64,000 nucleotides of DNA, taken from the NCBI RefSeq assembly GCF_007859275.1, contig NZ_VOHC01000005.1:20525-84524 (forward strand), given 5' to 3'. Each line of letters starts with the position of its first letter. Position 1 is the first letter of the stretch. The translations under genes and the position numbers were made by a program. Of the stretch, positions 8,304-17,853 are shown one piece after another. Under the pieces are notes generated by a model. It made no database searches. It saw only the letters and a list, made by a program, of their open reading frames with translations, and was not told where the DNA came from. This stretch comes from Planomicrobium sp. CPCC 101079. Its GTDB lineage: Bacteria; Bacillota; Bacilli; Bacillales_A; Planococcaceae.

Positions 8304-9605
8304 ATGATGATTAAGAAGAAAACGCTTACAGTCTTGTTATCTGCGGTTGTTTCATCTTTCATGTTGGTTGGATGTTCGTCTGATTCAGGCGAGAAATCAA
8401 GTGCAAGTGGAGAAAAAGAAATCCAGTTTATGCATTTATGGCCAGAGGGCAGTTCGAAAAAACATTATGACGTGGTAAATGACATTATCGCGGATTACGA
8501 AAAAGAGAACGAAGGCGTTAAAGTAGATTTGGAAGTTTTAAGCAATGAACAATATAAAGACAAACTGCGTGTTCTATCCACATCAAAAGAATTGCCGGAT
8601 GTCGGCTTGACTTGGTCTGCAGGATTCCTTGAGCCTTATGTGGGCGGCAACATGTTCGCGCCGCTTGATGATGTAATCGAATCGGATCTGAAAGATGCTT
8701 TCGTTCCTGGAACTGCAGAAGCGTACGCAATCGACGACAAGACATACGGCCTTCCATTGGAATTGAACATTGTATCGCTTTACTACAATGAAAAAATGTT
8801 CAAAGACAACAACATCGAAGTACCGGCAACTTACGAAGAGTTGATCGAAGCATCAAAAGCATTCAGAGAAAAAGGCATTCAGCCTGTTGCTCTAGGAAAC
8901 AGAGATTCTTGGACTGGGTCCATGTGGTATATGTACTTGGCTGACCGAATCGGTGGTGCTGATACATTGAACAAAGCAATCGACCGTTCTGGAAGCTTTG
9001 AAGACCCTGCGCTAGTTGAAGCAGCTAAAGAAGTTCAAAACCTTGTAGACAACGGCGTTTTCGTTGATGGTTTCAACGGCCTGGCGGATGAAGAAGCGAA
9101 GAGCATGTTCATGAGCGGGCAATCGCCAATGTACTTGATCGCAACTTGGGATCTTCCGAACTACACAACAAACGAAGATGTACCGCAAGAATTCAGAGAC
9201 TCTGTTAAATATATGAACTTCCCGACTGTAAAAGGACAGGGCGACATGAGCAGCTTTGTCGGCGGCCCTGGCGTTGGATTGTTTGTAGCTGAAGATTCAG
9301 ATGTAAAAGAAGAAGCGAAAGATTTTGCAGCTTACTTTGTTAAAGAGTGGGGCGAAAAAGCTGTTACTGAAGCTGGCGTAATCCCTGCAACAAAAGTGGA
9401 TGCGGAATCGTTGGACCTTCCACAAATGTATACAGATATCCTCAATGAACTGAACACCGCAAGCAACATCACTTTGTTTGCTGATGTTCAAATGAGCCCT
9501 GGCGTAGCGCAAACTCACCTAGATTCGATCCAAGCGCTATTTGGAAAAGAAATGACGCCGGAAGAGTTTGCAAAAGCGCACGAAGATGCTCTTTCGAAGC
9601 AGTAA
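8304..9605 (+). CDS. Sugar ABC transporter substrate-binding lipoprotein
   Basis: This 433-residue extracellular solute-binding protein has a lipoprotein signal. Basic residues MMIKKKTLT are followed by a hydrophobic stretch and the lipobox LVGCSS, so the mature protein is anchored through Cys about 25 residues in. The body has family 1 sugar-binding features (FMHLWPEGSSKKHYDVV, then TWSAGFLEPYVGG). Starts at 8304 and 8307 are both possible; the second has the better spacing from GGGGGA. It is the first gene of a binding protein-permease-permease operon controlled by a XylR-type operator, so xylo-oligosaccharides or xylose are the likely ligands. No ATPase is encoded. Confidence 0.88.
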   Translation: MMIKKKTLTVLLSAVVSSFMLVGCSSDSGEKSSASGEKEIQFMHLWPEGSSKKHYDVVNDIIADYEKENEGVKVDLEVLSNEQYKDKLRVLSTSKELPDVGLTWSAGFLEPYVGGNMFAPLDDVIESDLKDAFVPGTAEAYAIDDKTYGLPLELNIVSLYYNEKMFKDNNIEVPATYEELIEASKAFREKGIQPVALGNRDSWTGSMWYMYLADRIGGADTLNKAIDRSGSFEDPALVEAAKEVQNLVDNGVFVDGFNGLADEEAKSMFMSGQSPMYLIATWDLPNYTTNEDVPQEFRDSVKYMNFPTVKGQGDMSSFVGGPGVGLFVAEDSDVKEEAKDFAAYFVKEWGEKAVTEAGVIPATKVDAESLDLPQMYTDILNELNTASNITLFADVQMSPGVAQTHLDSIQALFGKEMTPEEFAKAHEDALSKQ

Positions 9606-9632
9606 AATAGCACGTTTGTAGCCAGATTAAAA

Positions 9633-9669
9633 AAGAGGGGACGTCCTTAATTTGGACTCTCCTCTTCTA
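9633..9669 (+). other. Intra-operon stem-loop between binding protein and permease
   Basis: AAGAGGGGACGTCC can pair with GGACTCTCCTCTT around a short loop, with only a weak pyrimidine tail. It looks like a 3'-stabilising hairpin or partial terminator that favours binding-protein mRNA over permease mRNA. This role is inferred from placement. Confidence 0.5.
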
Positions 9670-9696
9670 CTTTCTAAGGATATGGGGTGGAATGTA

Positions 9697-10575
9697 ATGA
9701 ACAAAGTCATGTCGAATAAGCTGTTTATCGCATTTTATATCGCGCCAGCCCTATTGATGATCACTATACTGATCTTCATTCCGCTAATCCTTTCGGGATA
9801 TTACGGATTGATGGACTGGGACGGCATCGGTGCTAAAACGTTTATTGGGTTAGAAAATTATATTGCCGGAATCCAAGACAAGCTGTTTTGGAACAGTGCC
9901 TTGCATTCGTTTTTACTGGCGATATTCTCTACCTTCAGTTTAGCGATTTACCTGCTTGTTTCGTTTATCTTAGCTTCAAAAATCAAAGGATCTGATTTTT
10001 TAAGAAAAATTTACCTCATTCCGATGCTTTTATCTTCTGTGGCAATCGCTCAGCTTTGGGTGAAAATGTACAACCCGTCAAACGGGATGCTGAACGCTTT
10101 TCTTAATATGATCGGCATAGATAACCCGCCGACATGGTTGGCAAATCCATCTATCGTGCTGTACGCGATTTTTATTCCGATTTTATGGCAATACGCAGGT
10201 TTTTATATTTTGATCTATTACGCAGCGTTGAAAAACATTCCGGAATCATTGATTGAAGCGGCAAGAATTGATGGAGCCACTCCAGCCCAGATTGCCCTTC
10301 GCATCAAATTGCCATTGATCAAGGAAGTGGTTAGCGTAACGATTGTCCTTGCGATTGTCGGATCTCTGAAATACTTCGATTTGATTTATGTCATGACTGC
10401 CGGCGGACCAAACGGCGCCAGTGAAGTTATGGCATCGTATATGTACAAGTTGGCGTTCTCAAGCTATAACTTCGGCTACGGAAGCGCAATCGGCTTCTTA
10501 TTGCTGGTCATCACATTGATCGTGACCTTCATCATCCGTAAAGTTACTGCTACTAAAGAAAGAATCGAATATTAA
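9697..10575 (+). CDS. Sugar ABC transporter permease (MalF/UgpA type)
   Basis: This 292-residue integral membrane protein has about six hydrophobic helices. The ATPase-contact EAA loop reads ESLIEAARIDGATPAQIALRI, split here as ESLIEAARIDGA and IALRIKLPL. The start at 9697 is chosen because GGGGTGGA lies five bases before it, while Met at 9682 has its ribosome site too close. It pairs with the downstream permease to form the channel for the lipoprotein's ligand. Membrane location and family are clear. The xylo-oligosaccharide specificity rests on the operator and neighbours. Confidence 0.9.
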   Translation: MNKVMSNKLFIAFYIAPALLMITILIFIPLILSGYYGLMDWDGIGAKTFIGLENYIAGIQDKLFWNSALHSFLLAIFSTFSLAIYLLVSFILASKIKGSDFLRKIYLIPMLLSSVAIAQLWVKMYNPSNGMLNAFLNMIGIDNPPTWLANPSIVLYAIFIPILWQYAGFYILIYYAALKNIPESLIEAARIDGATPAQIALRIKLPLIKEVVSVTIVLAIVGSLKYFDLIYVMTAGGPNGASEVMASYMYKLAFSSYNFGYGSAIGFLLLVITLIVTFIIRKVTATKERIEY

Positions 10576-10590
10576 GAGGAGGTTTGTTTG

Positions 10591-11412
10591 ATGAATCGCA
10601 TTGGTTATTTCTTTTTATACGCATGTCTGATTGCAGTGGCATTATTTCAAATCCTCCCATTGGTTTGGCTGTTCATGTTTTCTCTGAAAAGCAACGCGGA
10701 AATTTTCGCAGGATCGCCGTTTTCGCTGCCAAGCGAGTTCAGATGGGAAAACTACCAGAAAGTTTGGGATGGCGGAATCGCCACGTATTTCTTTAACAGT
10801 GTATGGATCACCGTGGCAGCAATTGTTTTAACGGTATTGTTCGCAAGCATGGCCGCTTTTGCCATTACGCGTATGCGTTGGAAGTTGAGCGGACTGGTGC
10901 TCGGCTTGTTCATGGTCGGTTTGATGATTCCGATCCACTCGGCGTTGATTCCACTTTACAGCATGTTCTTGAGCGTCGATTTGATCGACAATCCGCTTGC
11001 AATTGTTCTAACGTACACGGCTTATAATTTGCCGATTACACTGATGATCCTTTTGGGCTTCTACTACACCTTGCCGCATGAGATCGAAGAAGCAGCGGTC
11101 ATTGACGGCTGTTCGGTCAACCGGATGTTCTTCCGGATTATATTGCCGATGACAACACCAATTATGGCGACAACAATCGTCATCAACATGATTTACAACT
11201 GGAATGAATTCGTGTTTGTAAACACGTTTATCAGTTCTGAGAAATACAAGACATTGACGGTCGGCATCCAAAACTTCATTGGCCAGTATATGACGGATTG
11301 GGGAGCAATCGGTGCAACGCTTATCATCAGCGTCTTGCCCATCATCATCGCCTTTATCTTCTTCAGCAATAAAGTGGTCGAAGGAATTTCTTCAAGCGCG
11401 GTCAAAGGATAA
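10591..11412 (+). CDS. Sugar ABC transporter permease (MalG type)
   Basis: This is the second channel subunit, 273 residues. Its EAA loop is EIEEAAVIDGCSVNRMF with ILPMTTPI following, near residue 170. It resembles the partial permease at the left window edge, as expected for the same subfamily. An AAGAGGAGG site precedes the ATG at 10591, 16 bp after the first permease. The operon ends at a strong terminator. Energy coupling would need an ATPase of the MsmX type encoded elsewhere. Confidence 0.9.
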   Translation: MNRIGYFFLYACLIAVALFQILPLVWLFMFSLKSNAEIFAGSPFSLPSEFRWENYQKVWDGGIATYFFNSVWITVAAIVLTVLFASMAAFAITRMRWKLSGLVLGLFMVGLMIPIHSALIPLYSMFLSVDLIDNPLAIVLTYTAYNLPITLMILLGFYYTLPHEIEEAAVIDGCSVNRMFFRIILPMTTPIMATTIVINMIYNWNEFVFVNTFISSEKYKTLTVGIQNFIGQYMTDWGAIGATLIISVLPIIIAFIFFSNKVVEGISSSAVKG

Positions 11413-11422
11413 TGGAAACATA

Positions 11423-11473
11423 AAAAAGGCTTCACGTAGTAGGGGATGTGCCCCTATTGTGTGAAGCCTTTTT
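11423..11473. terminator. Bidirectional terminator of ABC operon and YesL gene
   Basis: GGCTTCAC pairs with GTGAAGCC, with an inner AGGGG/CCCCT stem. An A-run flanks the left and a T-run the right. Confidence 0.88.
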
Positions 11474-11483
11474 ACAAAGTCTC

Positions 11484-12107
11484 CTATTCTGACACGCTCT
11501 CTGTCTGGCCGCTGGCTTTGGTGAATGCATGCAAAGCGAACCACATGGTGATGAATGCATACAAGCTGCCGCCGAAGATGACGGCTAAGGCAGGGACTAG
11601 GCTCATAAGAAAATAGAGTGGCACCAAGGTCAGGAGGATCAATGCGTTGTTGATGGGATTGATCAACATGAGCAAAAAGGAGTTTTTGATGACGCTCCGT
11701 ACTTTAATATCGTAATGGACAAAGCTCGGAAAAAGGTAAAACAGAAACAACACAAACAGCAGCATAAAGGCGAATAGAGGGACATATGTCCAAGATAAAA
11801 GTTCGGCGCTGCCTTGAATATAGAAAATGTCGAGCGCAATCAGGGCAATGACGGCAGCGACAACCAAGCCGAGCCGGTTGCTTTTCCAGAAGTCCGTGCG
11901 GTAATGGCTCCAGAATGTTTTAAAAACCGGTTTGTCGGTATTGCCTCTTAGCCATTCACGGCTGACGGCAAACATGGCGGTGGTGGAAGGGAAAAAGCCC
12001 AATAGGATGCCGCCGGCGAGAGTAAAGACGATCCACAATAAGTTTAAATAGGCGAAGCGGGTGATCCATTCCAAAATCGTATAAATAAAACTGCTCGTAG
12101 CGTTCAT
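11484..12107 (-). CDS. YesL-family (DUF624) membrane protein
   Basis: This protein of about 207 residues has four to five hydrophobic helices and belongs to the YesL/DUF624 family. Members sit next to oligosaccharide ABC transporters and glycosidases in Bacillus, and their exact role is unknown. Typical features are the N-terminal LNLLWIVFTLAGG segment, the FPSTTAMFAV loop and VHYDIKVRSVIKNSFLL. I chose Met at 12107 (MNATSSF) because AAGGATGG lies eight bases before it; in-frame extensions to 12119 or 12176 have no good site. It lies between the ABC importer and xylA, on the opposite strand, which supports a link to xylan sugar uptake. Confidence 0.78.
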   Translation of the reverse strand: MNATSSFIYTILEWITRFAYLNLLWIVFTLAGGILLGFFPSTTAMFAVSREWLRGNTDKPVFKTFWSHYRTDFWKSNRLGLVVAAVIALIALDIFYIQGSAELLSWTYVPLFAFMLLFVLFLFYLFPSFVHYDIKVRSVIKNSFLLMLINPINNALILLTLVPLYFLMSLVPALAVIFGGSLYAFITMWFALHAFTKASGQTESVSE

Positions 12108-12239
12108 TAGAATATCCATCCTTGCAATAGTTTTTAGCGGCTTCTCATCAAAATGAAAAGGATTCCATAAAATCATACACTAAGCAGGCAAAAAAGTTCA
12201 CTATTTCAGCCGGCAAATTTCTTAACATAAATAAAGTAC

Positions 12240-12305
12240 GAAACTTTGTTCAACTAATAGACAAACTAACGATATGTTGTTATAGTTTAATTGTAAGCCT
12301 TTTCA
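12240..12305 (+). promoter_or_regulatory. xylAB promoter with XylR-type operator and cre-like site
   Basis: TAGACA (12258-12263) and TATAGT (12281-12286) are 17 bases apart. A partial palindrome at 12240-12270 has right arm ACAAACTAAC, identical to the arm I recall for the Bacillus XylR operator, and left arm GAAACTTTGT. TGTAAGCCTTTTCA (12292-12305) differs from cre at one core base. Confidence 0.72.
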
Positions 12306-12368
12306 TTTATATTCTTGTGTTTTTACATATTCACCGAGTAACTTAAACGATTTTAGGAGGCAAAAACT

Positions 12369-13703
12369 ATGGTTTATTTCCAGAACATTGACAAAATTAA
12401 GTTTGAAGGGGCAACTTCGAAAAACCCTTACGCATTTAAATTCTATAACCCGGAAGAAAAAGTGGGCGGCAAAACAATGGAAGAAATTTTGCGCTATGCA
12501 GTTTCTTACTGGCACACATTCACGATGGACGGCTCAGATCCATTTGGTGCAGGCACAATGCAGCGCTCTTGGGACAAGTACAGCGAATTGGATTTGGCAA
12601 AAGCGCGTGTTGAGGCTTCGTTTGAATTCTATAACAAACTGGATGTGCCATTCTTCTGTTTCCACGATGCGGATATCGCGCCAGAAGGCAGCAATTTAAG
12701 AGAATCAAACCAAAACTTGGATACAGTTGTCGGCATGATCAAAGATTACATGAAAGACAGCAAAGCGAAATTGCTTTGGAACACAGCGAACAACTTTACA
12801 CATCCTCGCTTCGTCCATGGCGCAGCAACTTCAAGCAACGCTGACGTGTTCGCTTACTCAGCGGCAAAAGTGAAAAAAGGTTTGGAAATCGGCAAAGAGC
12901 TTGGCGCTGAAAACTATGTATTCTGGGGCGGGCGCGAAGGATACGAAACGCTTCTGAACACAAACATGAAATTGGAATTGGACAACTTGGGCCGCTTCTA
13001 TCACATGGCGGTTGAGTACGCGAAAGAAATCGGCTTTGACGCCCAGTTCTTAATCGAGCCAAAACCAAAAGAGCCGACAACGCACCAATACGATTACGAC
13101 GTCGCTACAGCTCACGCATTTTTACAAAATTACGGTCTTGCAGACCAATTCAAATTCAACATCGAAGCGAACCACGCAACGCTTGCTGGGCACACGTTCG
13201 AGCACGAGCTTCACTATGCACGCATTAACGGGATGCTTGGATCGGTTGACGCCAACCAAGGCGATCCGTTGCTTGGCTGGGACACAGATGAATTCCCGAC
13301 AGACCTTTGGACAACGACGCTTGCGATGTATGAGATCCTTCAAAACGGCGGACTTGGCCGCGGCGGTTTGAACTTTGACGCAAAAGTGCGCCGTGGATCA
13401 TTCGAACAGGAAGATTTGTTCCACGCACACATTGCTGGGATGGATTCGTTTGCAGTAGGTTTGCGCGTTGCCCAAAGCTTGATCGATGACAAAGTATTGG
13501 AAAACGTAGTGGACGAGCGCTACAAAACCTACACTGAAGGCATCGGACTTGATATCGTTTCTGGGAACACCGACTTCCATAAGCTTGAACAGTATGCTCT
13601 TGGCTTAACGGATATCAAACAAACATCCGGGCGCCTTGAGTTGATCAAATCTACGATCAACCAGTATTTATTGCAAGCTTTCGCAACTGCAAACGTACGT
13701 TAA
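12369..13703 (+). CDS. xylA: Xylose isomerase
   Basis: This 444-residue enzyme converts D-xylose to D-xylulose in the cytosol. The active-site pair His99 and Asp102 lies in [13 protein letters not shown]. The metal-site region includes [26 protein letters not shown] and [13 protein letters not shown]. Length and start ([15 protein letters not shown]) match class II XylA proteins. An ATTTTAGGAGG site precedes the ATG. It is the first gene of the xylAB operon, controlled by the XylR-type operator, and 29 bp upstream of xylB. Confidence 0.97.
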   Translation: MVYFQNIDKIKFEGATSKNPYAFKFYNPEEKVGGKTMEEILRYAVSYWHTFTMDGSDPFGAGTMQRSWDKYSELDLAKARVEASFEFYNKLDVPFFCFHDADIAPEGSNLRESNQNLDTVVGMIKDYMKDSKAKLLWNTANNFTHPRFVHGAATSSNADVFAYSAAKVKKGLEIGKELGAENYVFWGGREGYETLLNTNMKLELDNLGRFYHMAVEYAKEIGFDAQFLIEPKPKEPTTHQYDYDVATAHAFLQNYGLADQFKFNIEANHATLAGHTFEHELHYARINGMLGSVDANQGDPLLGWDTDEFPTDLWTTTLAMYEILQNGGLGRGGLNFDAKVRRGSFEQEDLFHAHIAGMDSFAVGLRVAQSLIDDKVLENVVDERYKTYTEGIGLDIVSGNTDFHKLEQYALGLTDIKQTSGRLELIKSTINQYLLQAFATANVR

Positions 13704-13732
13704 TTGAAGTTTCTAATGGCAGGAGTGTTTCT

Positions 13733-15232
13733 ATGAAGTATGTAATCGGAGTGGACTTAGGCACAAGCGCGGTAAAAATCTTACTCGTCAACAAACAAGG
13801 CGAAGTGGTCCAAAGCGTATCGAAGCCTTATCCACTGATCCAGGAAAAAACCGGATACAGCGAACAAAATCCAAAAGATTGGGTAGAGCAAACAACTTCC
13901 GGGCTGGCTGATCTCCTGAAGGATTTTGGTGGGGATATCGGGGATATTGAAGGCATCAGTTTTTCGGGGCAGATGCACGGACTTGTTTTGCTGGATGAGC
14001 ATAACGAAGTGCTGCGTCCGGCGATTCTCTGGAATGACACACGGACCACCTTGCAATGCCAGCAGATTTACGACTTGGTCGGCGAAGAGCGGTTGCTGCA
14101 AATTACCAAGAATCCAGCGCTTGAAGGATTTACGTTGCCAAAAATTTTATGGGTCAAACAATTTGAACCGGAAATTTTCAGCAAGGCCAAAACCTTTGTG
14201 CTGCCGAAAGATTACTTGCGCTATAAATTGACTGGCCAGCTGCAGATGGAATATTCCGATGCAGCGGGAACACTGCTGCTTGATATCAGCAACAAAGAGT
14301 GGAGCACTGAACTGTGTAACTTGCTGGAATTGGATCCGTCGCTTTGCCCGCCGCTTGTTTATTCGCATGATGAAGTGGGAACGGTGACAGCTGAATTTGC
14401 GGCAGCATCCGGCCTTGCGGAATCGACGCGCGTGTTCGCTGGCGGAGCCGACAACGCATGCGGTGCAATCGGTGCAGGGATATTGGAAGACGGGAAAACG
14501 CTTTGCAGCATCGGGACATCCGGTGTCGTATTGTCATACGAAGCGAGTGAAGACAAAGACTTTGGCGGCAAGGTCCATTACTTCAACCACGGCGCACCGG
14601 ATGTGTTTTATACGATGGGCGTCACGCTTGCAGCAGGATACAGCTTGACCTGGTTCAAGGAGACATTCGCACCGGATGAATCGTTCGGCGATTTGTTAGC
14701 TGAAATTGGGACGGTTCCGGCCGGTTCGAACGGCTTGTTGTTCACGCCTTATTTAGTGGGCGAACGGACGCCTCATGCAGATGCGGCAATCCGCGCCAGC
14801 TTTATCGGCATGGACAGCTCGCACCGGCGGAAAGACTTTGCGCGGGCAGTCCTTGAAGGCATCACCTTCTCTTTGAATGAATCGATTGAAATCTTCCGCC
14901 AGAATGGCAAGAAAATTGATACCATCGTCTCGATCGGCGGAGGAGCACAAAACGAAGATTGGCTCCAAATGCAGGCGGATATTTTCAACGCGAAAATCGT
15001 CCGGCTGACAAGCGAACAAGGACCAGGCATGGGTGCGGCGATGCTTGCTGCTTTCGGCAGCGGTTGGTTTGATTCATTGCAATCGTGTGCAGATGCGTTT
15101 TTGCAGGAAGACAAACGATTTGAACCGAATGCAGAAGCTGTTGCAGCTTATCAAAAGATGTTCGCGATTTACCAGGACGTTTACGGGCAAACAAAAGAGT
15201 TGAACGAAAAACTTTTAGAATTCCGTAAATAA
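13733..15232 (+). CDS. xylB: Xylulokinase
   Basis: This 499-residue FGGY-family kinase phosphorylates D-xylulose to xylulose 5-phosphate, which enters the pentose phosphate pathway. The N-terminal actin-like ATPase fold begins YVIGVDLGTSAVK. The xylulose pocket has FSGQMHGLVLL, and the C-terminal nucleotide part has GGGAQNEDWLQMQADI. The start follows GGCAGGAG. It completes the xylan-sugar pathway together with XylA, XynB and the ABC importer. Confidence 0.96.
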   Translation: MKYVIGVDLGTSAVKILLVNKQGEVVQSVSKPYPLIQEKTGYSEQNPKDWVEQTTSGLADLLKDFGGDIGDIEGISFSGQMHGLVLLDEHNEVLRPAILWNDTRTTLQCQQIYDLVGEERLLQITKNPALEGFTLPKILWVKQFEPEIFSKAKTFVLPKDYLRYKLTGQLQMEYSDAAGTLLLDISNKEWSTELCNLLELDPSLCPPLVYSHDEVGTVTAEFAAASGLAESTRVFAGGADNACGAIGAGILEDGKTLCSIGTSGVVLSYEASEDKDFGGKVHYFNHGAPDVFYTMGVTLAAGYSLTWFKETFAPDESFGDLLAEIGTVPAGSNGLLFTPYLVGERTPHADAAIRASFIGMDSSHRRKDFARAVLEGITFSLNESIEIFRQNGKKIDTIVSIGGGAQNEDWLQMQADIFNAKIVRLTSEQGPGMGAAMLAAFGSGWFDSLQSCADAFLQEDKRFEPNAEAVAAYQKMFAIYQDVYGQTKELNEKLLEFRK

Positions 15233-15240
15233 GGATATAG

Positions 15241-15276
15241 AATAAGAGCCTCAACTTGTTGAGGCTCTTATTTGTA
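15241..15276 (+). terminator. xylAB terminator
   Basis: AATAAGAGCCTCAA pairs with TTGAGGCTCTTATT around a four-base loop, directly after xylB. Confidence 0.85.
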
Positions 15277-15332
15277 AAGTAGTTATAGACATGAAGGAAT
15301 TCATTTAAATTAAGAATGGTGAGGTGCGGAAA

Positions 15333-16316
15333 ATGAATTATCGCCAAATTGGCAAGACGGATTTGAATGTAAGTGAATTGAGCTTCGGCACTTGGGCGAT
15401 TGGAGGTTCGTGGGGTTCTACGGACGACCAGGAATCGCTGCGGGCTCTGGATTATGCGATGGACAACGGTGTCAACTTTTTTGATACGGCGGACGTTTAC
15501 GGGGATGGCCACGCAGAAGAATTGCTTGCGAAAGCGACAAAAGGAAGACACTCCGAAATCCACATTGCAACGAAGTTTTGCCGGGCTGGAGATATTTACG
15601 ATCCTGCGACGTATTCGATGGAAAGCGTTACGAAATACGCAGAAGGCAGCTTGAAACGGTTAGGGCGTGAACAAATTGACTTGTTCCAAATCCATTGCCC
15701 GCCAATAGAAATTTTAAAAGACGGCCAAGTGTTTGAGGTGTTGGACCGCTTGAAAGAACAAGGGAAAATCCGCTATTACGGCGTCAGCGTCGAAACGGTG
15801 GAAGAAGGCTTATTGTGCATGGAAAACCCGAATGTCAGCAGCCTGCAAGTGATTTTCAATATATTCCGCCAAAAGCCGCTGGAAGAATTGTTCCCGAAAG
15901 CCCAGGAAAAAGGGGTTGGCCTTCTCGCACGCGTCCCATTGGCAAGCGGGTTGCTGACTGGGAAGTTTAAAGCGGATTCGCAGTTTGAAGAAGACGACCA
16001 CCGGAATTTCAACCGCGACGGCGCTGCGTTTAATGTCGGTGAAACGTTTGCTGGATTGGAATTCAAAAAAGGCGTCGAACTGAGCGACAAGTTGGAATGG
16101 ATTGAAAACAACCGCGGGAACCGGACTCGCGCCGCACTGAAATGGATTTTGGAACACGAAGCCATCTCCACTGTCATCCCGGGATTCAAGAATGTAAAAC
16201 AAGTGGAAGACAATCTTCAGGCATTGAATGCAGCGCCTTTCACAGAAGAAGAATTGTCACGTTTGGAACAGTTCTATGCGGAAGAAGTGCGTCCGGAGAT
16301 TCGCGGACCTTATTGA
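15333..16316 (+). CDS. Aldo/keto reductase
   Basis: This 327-residue NADPH-dependent reductase has a TIM-barrel fold. The catalytic Asp-Tyr-Lys-His set is visible: Asp and Tyr in FFDTADVYGDGHAEELL, Lys in IATKFC and His in FQIHCPP. The cofactor-binding C-terminal part has GLLARVPLASGLLTGKF and STVIPGFKNVKQVEDNL. It resembles the YajO/general-stress AKR group. The start at 15333 has GAGGTG six bases upstream. It lies after the xylAB terminator, so a xylose-reductase role is possible but not supported by regulation. It is probably monocistronic. Confidence 0.9.
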   Translation: MNYRQIGKTDLNVSELSFGTWAIGGSWGSTDDQESLRALDYAMDNGVNFFDTADVYGDGHAEELLAKATKGRHSEIHIATKFCRAGDIYDPATYSMESVTKYAEGSLKRLGREQIDLFQIHCPPIEILKDGQVFEVLDRLKEQGKIRYYGVSVETVEEGLLCMENPNVSSLQVIFNIFRQKPLEELFPKAQEKGVGLLARVPLASGLLTGKFKADSQFEEDDHRNFNRDGAAFNVGETFAGLEFKKGVELSDKLEWIENNRGNRTRAALKWILEHEAISTVIPGFKNVKQVEDNLQALNAAPFTEEELSRLEQFYAEEVRPEIRGPY

Positions 16317-16341
16317 TGTTTGCAGAGAAATTAATTTTTTG

Positions 16342-16380
16342 AACCGCCATGGAAGCTATTCCTTGGCGGTTTTTCTTTTT
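16342..16380 (+). terminator. Terminator after aldo/keto reductase
   Basis: ACCGCCATGG pairs with CCTTGGCGGT and is followed by TTTTTCTTTTT. Confidence 0.85.
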
Positions 16381-16390
16381 GAAAGATGGT

Positions 16391-16676
16391 TCATCATGAA
16401 GGCATTTGGATAGTTCATGTATCGAGTTCGATAATGGATGTAAGGACGCTGATGCTGCGTGAAAAAAGTTTTCCCCATCCTTATTCTCCTCAAGAGCAAC
16501 GCCAGCTCACATATTGTTCTTGGAGGCCATAGCTGAATGAATTCATATACAAACTGATATTCGTCACGAAAAAACGGTAGAAGTGCATGTATAGACTTTA
16601 AAAGTTTATGTAAGAAAAGGGATAGTTCATGTAAGAATGCAAAAAGCTCATGAAGAAAATTATGGAAACTCATTTC
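16391..16676 (+). repeat. Degenerate 21-bp-period TTCATGTA array (array A)
   Basis: This fills most of the 464-bp gap before the luciferase-like gene. Units with the core AGTTCATGTA start at 16582, 16603, 16624 and 16645, exactly 21 bp apart. Weaker units occur at 16412 and 16433. Between units only the core is conserved and the 8-10 bp filler varies. No open frame with a ribosome site is present, and a minus-strand frame of heptads (FLHELFA, FLHELSL) is a by-product of the period. The remainder of the gap holds nothing else I recognise. Confidence 0.7.
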
Positions 16677-16780
16677 CCGTCAGCCGAGCGGTCCTGCTTT
16701 TTATTTTCAATGGGAGTGATACACTTATGTTGAGAAATGACTGTATCTATTAAAGAGTTGAAACATCAAGGAGGAAGTTT

Positions 16781-17779
16781 ATGCTGGCGTTGAACATTTT
16801 GGATTATTCCCCGATAGACGAGGGGGCGACAGCGAGAGACGCGCTGCTGCAAACAACGCAGCTTGCGCAACGGGCAGAGGCTCTTGGCTATTATCGCTTT
16901 TGGGTAGCGGAGCACCATCAAGTGTTTTCGGTGGCGGGCAGCTCGCCGGAAATGCTGATGATGCATTTGGCGACTTCGACCAAAACCATCCGCATCGGCT
17001 CAGGAGGCGTCATGCTGCCACATTACAGTCCGTACAAAGTGGCGGAGAATTTTCGGGTGCTTGAAGCGCTCCATCCGAACCGGATTGATCTTGGACTCGG
17101 CCGTTCCCGGAGTTTCCGGATTGTGAACCAGGCGCTGAATGAATCAAAGGGAATAAAAATTTCCTACGAGCAGCAAGTGCAGGATCTGCAAAAATACTTC
17201 ACCGATGACAAAACGGCCGATCATCGCTTCCAGGAATTGATTGCCACACCGATCACTGAAACGGCGCCGGAGCTTTGGATGCTTGGGACCGGTGGAGAAA
17301 GCGCAGAAATTGCTGCAGCCAACGGCACGGCGTTTGCGTACGCACATTTTGCTAAACCGTCTCAAGCGGGCATAGAAGCCGTGAATGCATACCGGAAGCA
17401 TTTTCAGCCGTCGAAACTATTGGCAGAGCCGAAAGTGATGGTTGCGGTTTTTGCGATTGTCGCGGAAACGGCGGAACAAGCGGAAGAAATCGCAAAGGCA
17501 TTCGACTTGTGGCTGTTGTTTGTGGAATCCAGTACACCGCCTCCGTATTATCCATCCATCGAAACAGTGAACAAGCGCGGCTTTAGTGCGTCAGAGCAGG
17601 AAAAAGTGGCGCGCAACCGCAAGCGGATGATTGTCGGGGATGCCAGTTATGTTAAAACAGAAATCGAGCGAATTGCTGCGCTTTATGAGGCAGATGAAGT
17701 CACCATCATCCCAAGCATCGCGGGAGCCGAAAACCGGATGAGGGAAATTGAGTTTTTGGCAAAAGCGTTCGGTTTGTAG
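16781..17779 (+). CDS. LLM-class flavin-dependent oxidoreductase (MsnO8 group)
   Basis: This 332-residue protein of the bacterial luciferase-like monooxygenase superfamily is probably FMN-dependent. The N-terminus LALNILDYSPIDEG and the segment RFWVAEHHQVFSVAGSSPE carry the conserved EHH motif. SGGVMLPHYSPYKVAENF and RIDLGLGRS match the MsnO8 subgroup. The substrate is unknown for most members. An AAGGAGGA site lies seven bases before the ATG. It appears monocistronic, flanked upstream by a repeat array and downstream by two further repeat units. Confidence 0.9.
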   Translation: MLALNILDYSPIDEGATARDALLQTTQLAQRAEALGYYRFWVAEHHQVFSVAGSSPEMLMMHLATSTKTIRIGSGGVMLPHYSPYKVAENFRVLEALHPNRIDLGLGRSRSFRIVNQALNESKGIKISYEQQVQDLQKYFTDDKTADHRFQELIATPITETAPELWMLGTGGESAEIAAANGTAFAYAHFAKPSQAGIEAVNAYRKHFQPSKLLAEPKVMVAVFAIVAETAEQAEEIAKAFDLWLLFVESSTPPPYYPSIETVNKRGFSASEQEKVARNRKRMIVGDASYVKTEIERIAALYEADEVTIIPSIAGAENRMREIEFLAKAFGL

Positions 17780-17821
17780 CTTGTCATGTAAGGATGAAAA
17801 ACCTTCACGAAGAAAACATGG
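17780..17821 (+). repeat. Two-unit copy of the 21-bp TTCATGTA repeat
   Basis: Units CTTGTCATGTAAGGATG (17780) and ACCTTCACGAAGAAAACATG (17801) are 21 bp apart and directly follow the stop codon of the luciferase-like gene. They match the array A units only loosely. Confidence 0.45.
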
Positions 17822-17853
17822 GCAAGTGCCCGCAGCCTCTTTATAGACACAAT

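Noticed and set aside
14985..15563. Minus-strand 192-codon frame across xylB end and aldo/keto reductase start
   Set aside because: It crosses a terminator and two real genes on the plus strand.
16356..16673. Minus-strand ORF of heptads (FLHELFA type)
   Set aside because: The heptads follow from the 21-bp DNA period (7 codons), there is no ribosome site, and similar frames arise at each array.
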